Origin: Pleomorphomonas sp. NRK KF1
GTDB taxonomy: Bacteria > Pseudomonadota > Alphaproteobacteria > Rhizobiales > Pleomorphomonadaceae
NCBI RefSeq assembly: GCF_023721755.1
Contig: NZ_JAMDLH010000001.1
Span: forward strand, 1,116,001-1,180,000
Direction: 5' to 3'
DNA length: 64,000 bases
In this document: piece after piece, positions 18,270-27,374 of the stretch
How positions within the stretch are numbered: the first letter of the stretch is position 1
How the letters are laid out: each line of letters opens with the position of its first letter
The notes under the pieces: generated by a model
Database searches by the model: none
What the model saw: the letters and a program-made list of their open reading frames with translations, nothing else
What the model was told of the DNA's origin: nothing
Made by a program: the position numbers and the translations under genes

Positions 18270-20216
18270 ATGAACGACGCCAATTCAAAAGACCCGCAGA
18301 CGACCGCGCCCGGCGTGCCCTCCCCGACCATGGATTCAAGCGGTCATGGAGAGCACTCCCACGCCAACGGCTCGATGCTCGGCCTCGCCGTCGGTTCTGT
18401 CGGCGTCGTCTACGGCGATATCGGTACAAGCCCACTCTATGCCTTCCGGGAAGCCCTTCACCATACGGCTGCCGACGGCGTGACGCGCTCCGAGGTGACG
18501 GGCGTCGTATCTTTGCTCATCTGGTCGCTGACGCTGGTCGTGACCCTCAAATACGTCCTGTTCTTGATGTATGCCGACAACAAGGGCGAAGGCGGCACCT
18601 TGTCCCTTGTGGCGCTGGTGCGCGGCGCCCTCGGCAAGCGCGGCGGCTTCGCCCTGGTTATCGGCATCCTCGGCGCCTCGATGTTCTTCGGCGACGCCGT
18701 GATCACGCCGGCCATCTCTGTCCTGTCGGCCGTCGAAGGCCTCAAGGTCGTGGCGCCGGGCTTCTCGCACTATGTCGTCCCGCTGACCATCGTCATCCTC
18801 ATCGCGCTGTTCACCATCCAGAGCTTCGGCACCGGCCGTGTCGCCGCCTGGTTCGGACCGATCACCGCGCTATGGTTCCTCTGCCTCGGCGTTCTGGGAC
18901 TGATGCACGTCAGCGACGACCCGGCGATCCTCTATGCGCTGCTACCAACCTCCGCGATCAAGTTCGTCATCAACCACGGCTTTCTCGCTCTCGTCGTCAT
19001 CGGCTCGGTGTTCCTGGCGGTGACCGGTGCCGAGGCCCTTTATGCCGACATGGGACATTTCGGCCGACGGCCGATCCAGCTCGCTTGGTTTGCGCTGGTG
19101 TTTCCCGCGCTGACGCTGAACTATCTCGGCCAGGGCGCGCTGGTGCTCTCCCACCCGGAGGCGCTGGAGAATCCGTTCTTCCTGATGGTGCCCCAGCCGA
19201 TCCTCCTGCCGTTCATCCTGCTCGCGACGATCGCCACCATCATCGCCAGCCAGGCCGTCATCACCGGCGCCTTCTCGCTTACCCAGCAGGCCGTGCAACT
19301 CGGCCTCATTCCGCGCATCGAAAGCCGCCATACGTCCGAGACGCAAGCCGGGCAGATCTATCTGCCGCGCATCAACTGGCTGTTGCTGGCCGGCATCCTG
19401 GCGCTGGTCGTGTTCTTCCAGTCGTCGAGCGCCCTGGCGTCCGCCTACGGCATCTCCGTGACCGGTGAGATGGTGATGTCGTCGATGCTGGCCTTCATCG
19501 TGGTCTGGAAGGTCTGGAAATGGTCGATCTGGGTGGCCGTCGCCATCGTCGCGCCGTTCCTGTCGATGGAGATCATCTTCCTGTCGGCCAACCTTCTCAA
19601 GGTGTTCGACGGCGGCTATCTGCCGCTGACGCTGGCCTTCTGTGTCGCCGCCTGCATGTGGACCTGGGTGCGCGGCAGCGAACTGGTCTTCGAGAAGTCG
19701 CACCGCGAGAACATCCCGCTCAACGACCTCATCAAGATGCTCGGCAAGTCGCATCCGGTTCGGGTCGGCGGCACCGCCGTGTTCCTGACCTCCGACCCGG
19801 AGATCGCGCCGAGCGCGCTGCTGCACAATCTCAAGCACAACAACGTCCTGCACGCCAAGAACATCATCATGACCGTGCATGTGGTGACGACCCCGCGTTA
19901 CCCGGACGACCAGCGCGTGAAGATCGAACCGCTGTCGGACGACTTCATCCTCGTCGAGCTGACCTTCGGCTACATGGAAACGCCGAACGTGCCGCGCGCC
20001 CTCGCCCAATGCCGCAAGCAGGGCATCAAATTCGACATCATGGCGACGTCGTTCTTCCTCAACCGCCGCTCCTTCAAGCCGAGCCCGCAATCGCCGATGC
20101 CGATGTGGCAGAACCGTCTGTTCATCTCCCTGACGCGCGTCGCGGCCAATGCCACCGACTTCTATCGCCTGCCCTCCAACCGGGTGGTCGAGCTCGGCCA
20201 GCAACTCACGGTGTGA
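18270..20216 (+). CDS. kup: Low-affinity potassium uptake protein Kup
   Basis: A 648-residue KUP/HAK/KT potassium-proton symporter. A soluble, His-rich N-terminus of about 35 residues precedes twelve or so membrane helices. The signature VGVVYGDIGTSPLYAFREAL is in helix 1 (about 42-62), with GGTLSLVALVRGAL and VTGAEALYADMGHFG further on. The C-terminal cytoplasmic region from about residue 480 (GTAVFLTSDPEIAPSALLHN) is typical. Length is normal. The gene stands alone, divergent from crcB. Confidence 0.96.
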   Translation: MNDANSKDPQTTAPGVPSPTMDSSGHGEHSHANGSMLGLAVGSVGVVYGDIGTSPLYAFREALHHTAADGVTRSEVTGVVSLLIWSLTLVVTLKYVLFLMYADNKGEGGTLSLVALVRGALGKRGGFALVIGILGASMFFGDAVITPAISVLSAVEGLKVVAPGFSHYVVPLTIVILIALFTIQSFGTGRVAAWFGPITALWFLCLGVLGLMHVSDDPAILYALLPTSAIKFVINHGFLALVVIGSVFLAVTGAEALYADMGHFGRRPIQLAWFALVFPALTLNYLGQGALVLSHPEALENPFFLMVPQPILLPFILLATIATIIASQAVITGAFSLTQQAVQLGLIPRIESRHTSETQAGQIYLPRINWLLLAGILALVVFFQSSSALASAYGISVTGEMVMSSMLAFIVVWKVWKWSIWVAVAIVAPFLSMEIIFLSANLLKVFDGGYLPLTLAFCVAACMWTWVRGSELVFEKSHRENIPLNDLIKMLGKSHPVRVGGTAVFLTSDPEIAPSALLHNLKHNNVLHAKNIIMTVHVVTTPRYPDDQRVKIEPLSDDFILVELTFGYMETPNVPRALAQCRKQGIKFDIMATSFFLNRRSFKPSPQSPMPMWQNRLFISLTRVAANATDFYRLPSNRVVELGQQLTV

Positions 20217-20453
20217 CGACCACCGCCATAGGGCGAGGCGGCGCTTTCGAAAACCTGAGCGCGACCGTTGCATTGTGGCAACAAAGCGATCGGAAGGCGG
20301 AACCAACGCCGGAATTCCGCGTATAAGCGCTTGAAGGTCGACGGCGCTCTCTGCATCGTCATCTTGTCAGTTTCGAGTTCGGCTCGGGGGACTCCGAGTC
20401 GAGTCCAGTTCTGCTTTCCCCCTCTCAAACCTATCGGATTCGGTTCTTTCACG

Positions 20454-21056
20454 ATGATGAGAAAGATGCTTCTCCTAGCGGCGGCCCTCATGGTGGCCGC
20501 ACCGCTCCATGCGGGTGTCGCCCGTGCCGAAGAGGCAACCGTTCGCTTCTGGGACCCTGCCACAGGCAGCTTCCAGACGATCGCCCGCAAGCCCTCGGCC
20601 CGTTCGATGGAAAGCCCGATCAAGAAGGAACTGATCGACTACGCCGGCCCTTACGGCAACGGAACGATCATCGTCAACACGACCGAGCGTCGCCTCTACT
20701 ACGTGTTCGGCGACGGCAAGGCGATGAAGTACGGCATCGGCGTTGGCCGTCCCGGTTTCACCTGGCAGGGCACGCACCACATCACCCGCAAGGCAGAGTG
20801 GCCCGGCTGGACGCCGCCGCCGGCCATGCGCAAGCGTCAGCCCAAGCTGCCCTATTTCATGCCCGGCGGCCCGGACAATCCGCTTGGCGCCCGCGCCATG
20901 TACATCGGCTCGACGATCTATCGCATTCACGGAACCGCCGAGCCCTGGACCATCGGTCAGGCCGTGTCGTCGGGCTGCATCCGCATGACCAATGACGATG
21001 TCGCCGACCTCTACGAGCGCGTCGGCGTCGGCACCAAGGTCGTCGTCGTCCGCTGA
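20454..21056 (+). CDS. L,D-transpeptidase (YkuD domain), exported
   Basis: A 200-residue periplasmic enzyme that cross-links peptidoglycan (3-3 links) or attaches proteins to it. A signal peptide covers about residues 1-26 (MMRKMLLLAAALMVAAPLHA...ARA). The YkuD domain begins near GTIIVNTTERRLYYVFGDGK and has H159 in RIHGTAEP and the catalytic C175 in VSSGCIRM. Two consecutive ATG codons at 20454 and 20457 leave the start ambiguous by one residue; the ribosome binding site is weak. A terminator follows about 25 bases after the stop. Confidence 0.93.
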   Translation: MMRKMLLLAAALMVAAPLHAGVARAEEATVRFWDPATGSFQTIARKPSARSMESPIKKELIDYAGPYGNGTIIVNTTERRLYYVFGDGKAMKYGIGVGRPGFTWQGTHHITRKAEWPGWTPPPAMRKRQPKLPYFMPGGPDNPLGARAMYIGSTIYRIHGTAEPWTIGQAVSSGCIRMTNDDVADLYERVGVGTKVVVVR

Positions 21057-21080
21057 GCAGTCTCCACCAACGACATTCCG

Positions 21081-21112
21081 ACGCCGTCGCGGTCCCACCG
21101 CGGCGGCGTTTT
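21081..21112 (+). terminator. Intrinsic terminator after the L,D-transpeptidase gene
   Basis: ACGCCGTCGCGGT pairs with ACCGCGGCGGCGT (one G-T mismatch/wobble) around a CCC loop and is followed by TTTTC. Confidence 0.85.
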
Positions 21113-21129
21113 CTTGTCGGACACGGATA

Positions 21130-21480
21130 TCAGCGCGTCAGTCCCTTGGCTTCGAGCTCGGCGAGATAGGCCGAGAACAAGGTCTCCTTGTCTCGGCCGG
21201 TCTCGTAGAGGATGGTCCAGGTGTAGAGGCCGCTGTCATGGCCGTCATCGAATACCAGGCGGACGGCATAGGAGCCGACGGGCTCGATGGCGGTGATCGT
21301 GACGTCTTTCTTGCTGGCAACCGTGACCCGCTGACTCGGGGCGTGTCCTTGCACCTCGGCCGAGGGCGAGTTTACCCGGAGCAACTCTGCCGGAATGGAA
21401 AAGGACTTGCCGTCCTCGAAAGACACCGCCAGCGAGCGTTTGTCGGCGGAAAGGCGGATTTCGGTGGGCCAGACGGCCAT
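21130..21480 (-). CDS. DUF971 (gamma-butyrobetaine hydroxylase N-terminal-like) protein
   Basis: A 116-residue stand-alone DUF971 domain: WPTEIRLSADKRSLAVSFEDG at the N-terminus and EPVGSYAVRLVFDDGHDSGLYTWTILYE in the middle are the family hallmarks. In eukaryotes the domain is the N-terminal part of gamma-butyrobetaine hydroxylase; bacterial single-domain versions are often linked to iron-sulfur metabolism, but their role is unsettled. The start at 21480 (MAVWPTEIRL) is preferred because GGAG lies 8 bases upstream; an in-frame start 14 codons earlier exists. Confidence 0.85.
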   Translation of the reverse strand: MAVWPTEIRLSADKRSLAVSFEDGKSFSIPAELLRVNSPSAEVQGHAPSQRVTVASKKDVTITAIEPVGSYAVRLVFDDGHDSGLYTWTILYETGRDKETLFSAYLAELEAKGLTR

Positions 21481-21671
21481 GGCGTGCTCCGGTCGAACGT
21501 GGATGAGTTGAGATCGGTGCATACATAGCGCCGTAGCGCGCCCGCACCAAGCTCCGACACGCGCTCATCCGACGGGAGCCAAACGAAGATCACGCGACAA
21601 AGCACTAGAAACGGCCTTCTGAAGTCCGCTTGACGACGACCGGGTGCGCCCCGCTTGGCATGAGAAAATGT

Positions 21672-23723
21672 CTACGGGGTCTCGTGACCGCGCCGCCATC
21701 CCGCGCCATCGCTGCCGGCGATGGTCGCCAAGCGGTCGCCCAGCCGACGGAGATGCTTCACCGAGGCGACGGCGTCCGGGTAATTGGCGTCGCGCCAGAC
21801 CCTGAACTCCTCGTCGGGCATCGGTTTGGCAAAGTGGTAGCCCTGCACCAGACAGCAGCCGAGCCGTCGCACCAGATCCAGCTGATCGACCGTCTCGACG
21901 CCTTCGGCCACCACTTCGCAGTCGATGGCCTTGCCGATGCCGATGATCGCCGACACCAGGGATTCCATCTGGCAGCTGCCGGCCAGCGCGGCGATGAAGG
22001 TCTGGTCGATCTTCAGCCGGTCCGGCTTCAGCTGCGAAAGATAGGCGATGTTGGAGTAGCCGGTCCCGAAATCGTCCAGGGCGACATGCACGCCGAGAGC
22101 CTCGAGCCCCTTCAGGTTGCGCGTCACCTCGATGTTGTTGCCCAGGATGACGCCTTCGGTGATTTCGAGTTCGAGCCGATCGGGGCTGACGTTGTGCCGG
22201 CGAAGAATGTCGCGGACCTGCCCGACGAACTCGCGTCGCTGGAAATGCACCGCCGAGACATTGACGGCGGCGATCGGCGGATACTGCCAGACCGTGGCCC
22301 ACTTGGCGGCGGTGCTGACCGCTTCCTCAATGACGAAGTTGTCGATCTCGATGATCAGGTCGGATGCCTCTGCCGCCGGAATGAACTCGCCCGGCGGCAC
22401 CAGCCGGCCCGTCTCCTTGTCCGTCCACCGGATCAACGCCTCGGCTGACGGAACGTAACCGCGCTCCACGTCGACCTGCGGCTGCCAATGGAGGCTGAGT
22501 TCGCCGTCGCGGAGCGCAGCGCGCAGCCGCTCGCGCAACGCCAAGACCTTGTGGCGCTCGTTGAGAATGTCGGTATCGTAGAACTGGAGACGCGACTTGC
22601 CGCGCGACTTCGCCTTGTAAAGCGCGAGGTCGGCGAGCTGCAGGACCTCGTGAAAATCCCGGCTGTCCGAGGGCCAGACGGCAGCGCCACCCGAACAACG
22701 GATCTCAATGTCGGTATCGCCGAAACGTACGACCGACTGCAGCCGCTGGAACGACGCGCGCAGCAGCGTCACGGCGCCCGCCTCGACGAAGCCATCCGTC
22801 GAGACGACGACCACGAACTCGTCGCCGCCCCAGCGCACCACCAGCGCGTCCTGACCGAAGGCGGCGACGAGGCTGCGGACGAAAGCCTTGAGCACATGGT
22901 CGCCGGCCATGTGGCCCAGTTCGTCGTTGACCTCCTTGAAGTTGTCGAGGTCGAACACCATGACGGCCTTGGTGGCCTGCGGATCGAAATGGATGCCCTC
23001 GATCCATCGCTCGAAAGCCCGGCGGTTGAGCACGCCCGTGGTCACGTCATGGTCGGCGCGATAGTTGGCCTGCCATGTGGCACGACGGTTGAGCACAAGC
23101 AACGCCAGCATCGAGACGATGGCGCCGACCAGTGCGATGGAAAGTTTCAGCATGGCGGAATAGCTCGCCGCCAACGTCTCATCCTGCAAGGCGATGTAGC
23201 GCGAGCCCTGCTCGGTCATGTTTTCCTGAAGCAGCCGGAACTTTTCGGAGAGGCGCCTCAGGTCGCCATCCAGTGCATTCAGAATGGCGGTGTCATCAGG
23301 ACCGACGTTCGCGAAGGCCACACCGAGCCCGGAAGCCAGTTCGGCAATGCTGTCGATCTGGGATATCAGCACCGTGTCGCCGGGCATGATGAAAGACGGG
23401 CGCGCGCTTTCGATGGTGGCGAGCAGCCTGCCGAGCGCCTCGCGGATGTCATCGGCGTCTTCCGCGGAGAAGCCGAGGATCAGGCGATTGCCGAGCTTTC
23501 GGCGTGTCATCTCCACGAGCTTGGCCTGATCTCCGATGTCGCGTCCGGCCTGAATGGCCTCGCTGGCGTTCGAAGCCTCGATGCGCTGAAAGGTGCGGTA
23601 GGCTTCGAGAGCGGAGTTCTCGGCGAAAACAAGCAGAACGGCGGTGAAGATGATCGGCAGCAGGTTCGCCGCCCGTCGCAGGATGTCAGCCTTGCGGATA
23701 CGCAGGAACGCAAGAAGGTTCAT
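21672..23723 (-). CDS. Bifunctional GGDEF-EAL c-di-GMP protein, membrane-bound
   Basis: A 683-residue inner-membrane protein with a periplasmic helical sensor region between two membrane segments (about 14-34 and 190-212). The GGDEF domain (about 225-390) has RWGGDEFVVVV intact. The EAL domain (about 410-660) has SAEALIRW, AVNVSAVHFQ, LEITEGVI, DDFGTGYSNI, LKIDQTFI and AEGVET, a full catalytic set, so phosphodiesterase activity is likely; cyclase activity is also possible. No RxxD I-site is seen before GGDEF. The start has AGAGG/GGGGG upstream. It lies 6 kb from the degenerate GGDEF protein, with no shared operon. Confidence 0.94.
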   Translation of the reverse strand: MNLLAFLRIRKADILRRAANLLPIIFTAVLLVFAENSALEAYRTFQRIEASNASEAIQAGRDIGDQAKLVEMTRRKLGNRLILGFSAEDADDIREALGRLLATIESARPSFIMPGDTVLISQIDSIAELASGLGVAFANVGPDDTAILNALDGDLRRLSEKFRLLQENMTEQGSRYIALQDETLAASYSAMLKLSIALVGAIVSMLALLVLNRRATWQANYRADHDVTTGVLNRRAFERWIEGIHFDPQATKAVMVFDLDNFKEVNDELGHMAGDHVLKAFVRSLVAAFGQDALVVRWGGDEFVVVVSTDGFVEAGAVTLLRASFQRLQSVVRFGDTDIEIRCSGGAAVWPSDSRDFHEVLQLADLALYKAKSRGKSRLQFYDTDILNERHKVLALRERLRAALRDGELSLHWQPQVDVERGYVPSAEALIRWTDKETGRLVPPGEFIPAAEASDLIIEIDNFVIEEAVSTAAKWATVWQYPPIAAVNVSAVHFQRREFVGQVRDILRRHNVSPDRLELEITEGVILGNNIEVTRNLKGLEALGVHVALDDFGTGYSNIAYLSQLKPDRLKIDQTFIAALAGSCQMESLVSAIIGIGKAIDCEVVAEGVETVDQLDLVRRLGCCLVQGYHFAKPMPDEEFRVWRDANYPDAVASVKHLRRLGDRLATIAGSDGAGWRRGHETP

Positions 23724-23901
23724 GCCCCCACCTCTCGGCGGCGCTTGCCTTTCCTCGCTGTCCCTTCCCAGCTGAACCGCGACATGTCCTCACGCCCCGT
23801 CCACAAGCATGAAGAGCAACTCTAGGGGCGAACCGTTTCAGAAGTCTTTCCTTGGTAGGACTTTCAACGGAGGGCGTTATCCGTAATCAAGTTCGCGGCG
23901 T

Positions 23902-24231
23902 TCAACCGATCGACTGGGCGACCACGATGAAGAACGGCAGCAGCATCACGCCCGAACAGAGGCTCCAGGCGCCGGCGATCGCCGTCGAGGCCACCAGCCA
24001 GCCGAGATTGCGGTGTTCGATCCGCCTGCCGCGGATGGCGTTGCGCATCAGGATGGCCGGACCGGCGAACATGATCAGAAAAGTCTGGGCAATACCGAGC
24101 AATATGGTCTCGGCCTGCATTTCGAACCGTGCCGGCTTGGAGGTCACCAGTTGATAGAGCGACGACAGCAGACCGGCCAGAACAAAGCCCAACGCGACCG
24201 AAAAACAGGTCACCAGAATCTCGACATCCAT
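23902..24231 (-). CDS. Small inner-membrane protein conserved in Rhizobiales, unknown function
   Basis: A 109-residue protein with three hydrophobic segments (about 5-25, 43-65, 80-105) and the run AGPAILMRNAIRGRRIEHR between the second and third. It resembles an uncharacterised Rhizobiales membrane protein family (I believe DUF6949, unverified). The start at 24231 (MDVEILVTCF) is chosen for typical length; an upstream GTG would add 16 residues. It lies in the same direction as the GGDEF-EAL gene, about 180 bp downstream of it on the minus strand... that is, its 5' end faces the divergent gene at 24418, so it has its own promoter. Confidence 0.75.
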   Translation of the reverse strand: MDVEILVTCFSVALGFVLAGLLSSLYQLVTSKPARFEMQAETILLGIAQTFLIMFAGPAILMRNAIRGRRIEHRNLGWLVASTAIAGAWSLCSGVMLLPFFIVVAQSIG

Positions 24232-24417
24232 TGCTGTTAACCCCGCCTTAACCCTGATCCGAAATGAAACAATGAGCACAGACCTGCCAGCGACGTGGCA
24301 AGGCGCGGGCCGCGACGACGCGGACCGGGTTCGGCGACGGAACGGGCGGAGTTCGGCGGCGTATCGGAACGGCCCTTGGCGGCGATCCGGACACCTGTTT
24401 CAATTCGGGAGGCGGTC

Positions 24418-25170
24418 GTGACCCACTACGCGGCATATCAGGACGAAAGCCTGCTCCGCCCAGTCCGGCGCCCGGCCCGTCGTCGCACCAGCGCAACGGC
24501 CTGGTTCCTGCGCGCCATACTGACCTCTTTCCTGCTGGCCGGCGGCGTGATGCTGCTGAACCTTCTGATCGGCCTGTCGGCCAGTTTCGACAGCCCTGAC
24601 GGCCGCTCGACCGATCCGGCGCCGGTGGCGCTGTTCATCGGCCAGCAGCGACTGATGATCCCGGCCAACATGTTTCGCTTTCCCGATCAGCGAAATGTCG
24701 GCCCGCACGACCGCATCGACCTTGCCGTGCACTTCCCGGAGATGGCCGGCTACACCCGCGCTTTCCGCAAGGACTTCCTCGACCTCGGCGCCGACGCGCC
24801 GATCGTCTACCTGACGATCCGCACGCGCGACACGCCGACCGACAGCGTCGGGCGGCTGATCAACGTCTACCAGCACTTCTTCGAGCAAGGGACCATTCCG
24901 GCGCCCGACGGCCTCGTCGGCCACCGCATGTCCGAGGAGTCGGGCTTGAGTGGCGAGGAAGTGTTCTTCGAAGCTGGCTCGACGAATCCGTTCACCACGC
25001 ACTGCACCGCGCCCGACAACAGCGAGTACCCCGCCTCCTGCATCACCGAAGTTCACGCCGGCAACGACCTTTCGGTGCAGATCCGCTTCCGCAAGGGGCT
25101 GCTCGCCGACTGGGCGGGCATCAGGAGCGGCGTCCGCGTCCTGCTCCTGTCCTTCGGCGTTACGGCCTGA
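24418..25170 (+). CDS. Uncharacterised membrane-anchored protein
   Basis: A 250-residue protein, not recognised. The start is a GTG with GGGAGG 5-6 bases upstream. A basic cytoplasmic tail of about 33 residues is followed by one membrane segment (about 34-56, FLRAILTSFLLAGGVMLLNLLIG) and a periplasmic domain with SVGRLINVYQHFFEQG, EEVFFEAGSTNPFTTHC and a second Cys in SEYPASCITEV, possibly a disulfide. The C-terminus is RFRKGLLADWAGIRSGVRVLLLSF. Similar single-gene proteins occur in Rhizobiales; none is characterised to my knowledge. It ends at a strong terminator. Confidence 0.75.
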   Translation: MTHYAAYQDESLLRPVRRPARRRTSATAWFLRAILTSFLLAGGVMLLNLLIGLSASFDSPDGRSTDPAPVALFIGQQRLMIPANMFRFPDQRNVGPHDRIDLAVHFPEMAGYTRAFRKDFLDLGADAPIVYLTIRTRDTPTDSVGRLINVYQHFFEQGTIPAPDGLVGHRMSEESGLSGEEVFFEAGSTNPFTTHCTAPDNSEYPASCITEVHAGNDLSVQIRFRKGLLADWAGIRSGVRVLLLSFGVTA

Positions 25171-25198
25171 AGCTGCCCGCTCTGGAAGACGGACTCGC

Positions 25199-25240
25199 AA
25201 AAAGGGCGCCCCGTGTCCTTCAACACGGAACGCCCTTTTT
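25199..25240. terminator. Bidirectional intrinsic terminator
   Basis: AAAAAGGGCG and CGCCCTTTTT flank an inner CCGTGT/ACACGG stem. A-run on one side and T-run on the other make it functional for both the plus-strand orphan gene and the convergent DUF3126 gene. Confidence 0.88.
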
Positions 25241-25268
25241 GACAGGCCTGCCCTGAAGCAGCGGCCTC

Positions 25269-25481
25269 TCAGTCGGCGATATCCTCGGCGAGGATGGCCA
25301 TCTGGAAATTGAACGACTTGTCGTCGTCCTCGTCATCCTCGTAGACGACGCCGATGAACTCCTCGCCGACATAGACTTCGGCCGAGTCGGTCTTGCGCGG
25401 CCGCACCCGCACGCTGATCGCCGGCGACTGCAGCGTCTTGCGCAGAAACTTCTCGATGCGGGCGATTTCGTCTTTGGTCAA
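25269..25481 (-). CDS. DUF3126 family protein, TTG start
   Basis: A 70-residue protein typical of Rhizobiales: LTKDEIARIEKFLRKT, VRVRPRKTDSAEVYVGEEFIG and a very acidic EDDEDDDKSFNFQMAIL. The family normally opens M-T-K-D-E-I, which matches a TTG start at 25479-25481 preceded by TTGGAG 8 bases upstream. Longer starts upstream would add an unrelated Pro/Ser-rich tail. Function unknown. It lies downstream of cysE in the same direction with a gap of about 150 bp. Confidence 0.88.
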   Translation of the reverse strand: MTKDEIARIEKFLRKTLQSPAISVRVRPRKTDSAEVYVGEEFIGVVYEDDEDDDKSFNFQMAILAEDIAD

Positions 25482-25630
25482 CTTAGTTCTCCAATCTGAT
25501 TGCCGGCGAACGCTCGCGAGAGGCGGCGAACCGGACGGCGACGAGTCGCCAGCATGGGCGTGTTCTGGCACGGACAGGCTGGCAAGGAAACCCACGAAGG
25601 ACGGCCCGGTTTCATAGCCCCCCGCTCTTA

Positions 25631-26467
25631 TCAGCCTTCACCGCCCTCCGGCAGGCGCTGTTCCATGGAATGGGACGGATCGCTACAGCCGGCTTCGCCG
25701 ATCACCCGCGCCGGCACGCCGGCCACCGTCGTGCCGCGGGGCACCGGCTTCAGCACGACCGAACCGGCGGCGACACGCGAGCAGCAGCCCACCTCGATGT
25801 TGCCGAGGATCTTGGAACCGGCGCCGATCATCACGCCGTGACGGATCTTGGGATGCCGGTCGCCGGTCTCCTTGCCCGTGCCGCCGAGCGTCACGTTCTG
25901 CAAGAGCGACACGTCGTCCTCCACCACAGCCGTCTCGCCGATGACGATACCCGTCGCATGGTCGAAGAACAGGCCGCGCCCGAGCCGAGCACCCGGGTTG
26001 ATGTCGACCTGAAACACCTCCGACGACCGGCTCTGCAGATAGAGCGCAAGGTCGCGCCGTCCCCTGTTCCAGAGCCAGTGGGCAAGCCGGTGCGCCTCGA
26101 TGGCATGATAACCCTTGAAGTAGAGCAGAGGCTCGATGAACCGGTCGCAAGCCGGATCGCGATCCTCGAAGGCGACGATGTCCGACCGGAAGGCTTCCGC
26201 AATGCCGCCGTCGTCGGCCACCGCCTCGCGGAAGGCCTGGGCGATCATGGCCGAGAGAACGGTGGTGTTGCCGAGCCGGTCGGCAACGCGCTGGATGACG
26301 GCATCCTCAAGCCTGACGTGATCGAGCACCGTCAGATGCATGAAGCCACCGAGCGCCGGCTCATTCTCGACCACGGCGGCGGCCTCTCGCCGAACGCGAG
26401 CCCAGACCGGGTCGACGGCATCAAGCGGGCGGCTCACGGATTGAGGGCTGAGGGGCAACGATGACAT
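25631..26467 (-). CDS. cysE: Serine O-acetyltransferase CysE
   Basis: A 278-residue enzyme that acetylates serine with acetyl-CoA, the first committed step of cysteine synthesis. The N-terminal helical SATase domain (DPVWARVRREAAAVVENEP onward) is followed by the left-handed beta-helix with FFDHATGIVIGETAVVEDDVS, containing the catalytic His-Asp region, and QNVTLGGTGK. The start is uncertain: 26467 gives the family's usual length, whereas an ATG at 26527 would add 20 residues; neither has a clear ribosome binding site. cysQ lies about 4 kb away and also serves sulfur assimilation. Confidence 0.93.
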   Translation of the reverse strand: MSSLPLSPQSVSRPLDAVDPVWARVRREAAAVVENEPALGGFMHLTVLDHVRLEDAVIQRVADRLGNTTVLSAMIAQAFREAVADDGGIAEAFRSDIVAFEDRDPACDRFIEPLLYFKGYHAIEAHRLAHWLWNRGRRDLALYLQSRSSEVFQVDINPGARLGRGLFFDHATGIVIGETAVVEDDVSLLQNVTLGGTGKETGDRHPKIRHGVMIGAGSKILGNIEVGCCSRVAAGSVVLKPVPRGTTVAGVPARVIGEAGCSDPSHSMEQRLPEGGEG

Positions 26468-27374
26468 CCTTGGGCAAGAGGTCGGCCAGCCCGTCGGGGC
26501 GGCCACGCATCCACGATCTGGCTTCATGATAGTCGGACGGCGGTCCGGGGAAAAGTCCGGAGACGATGCATTTGTTCCGGCCTGGACGAGCCAAGGGCAA
26601 ACGCGTTCTCTCATGTGGCCGCCAGGCGAGACGACCATCTTAATCCGATCGTTCATCGCTCCGTTGTGGAGCGTCCCCGAAACCGGCAGCGCCCTTCAGC
26701 TGCCCGCTCCCATAAGCGGATTCAACACATCAAGCCGACATGACTCGAAGTTGGGCAAAGCTCCCCCGCCAACCAACTGAAATGACTCTCATTTGGGCTT
26801 GATCGAACCCGCCGGTTTTGATTCATTGTCTCAAGCAGCGGCGCACCGGACTCCCGGAAGTTGCGGCTGTCACCATAAATCGAAACTTGGCATCGCCGGA
26901 TATCTTCTCGCAGAAGGAGACCCGGCCATGCGTGGGGGGAGCTTGAAAAGAAGGTATTTTTGACGTTCGGGGCCGAATTGCCGCCCTTTTTCCCGACAGA
27001 AACAAGTCACGTCAAATCATCTGCGATATCAGAGGACAGACACACATCCTCTTGATTTCGATCTGTTTTCTTGCCGGTTCGCAAGTGCCGCGGCAACTGC
27101 GAAGCGCGAGCATCCGTGTTTTTTGAGACAGAAGATTAACAAAGGCCATCAACCCTTTGTTAATCATGAAAAATCGCGCTCTTTTCATCCGCCTTGCGAA
27201 CAACTTCAACCAATTTGAAATGAAGACTCTTGGTTGTGGCGAGATCCCTTCGGCGCGCATGAAGAGTCTCATGGAAGAGTTACCGATCGGTGAATCGATC
27301 ACCTTCGGCACAACCCGGCAAAATCGGGAGGTGAATCTCTTCAGACACTTCGACGATCAAGCGACGAGACCGCC
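26468..27374. other. Gene-poor, AT-richer stretch
   Basis: About 900 bases. Open frames of 80-100 codons exist on both strands, such as MKNRALFIRLANNFNQFEMK from about 27166 and a minus-strand frame at 27012-27311, but neither has a ribosome binding site nor a recognised domain. A perfect 12-bp inverted repeat is at 27134-27165. No terminator, tRNA or riboswitch was recognised. Confidence 0.5.
27134..27165. repeat. Perfect 12-bp inverted repeat
   Basis: GATTAACAAAGG and CCTTTGTTAATC flank an 8-base loop (CCATCAAC). No T-run follows directly on either strand, so it is not a typical terminator. Position in a gene-poor stretch suggests an operator or a structured RNA. Confidence 0.7.

Noticed and set aside
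18942-20306. A 454-codon open frame on the minus strand
   Set aside because: Antisense to kup; no motif, Arg/His/Gln-rich shadow.
25560-25585. Sigma-54-like TGGCACG string
   Set aside because: The -12 element lacks the required GC-T pattern and no gene starts at a suitable distance.
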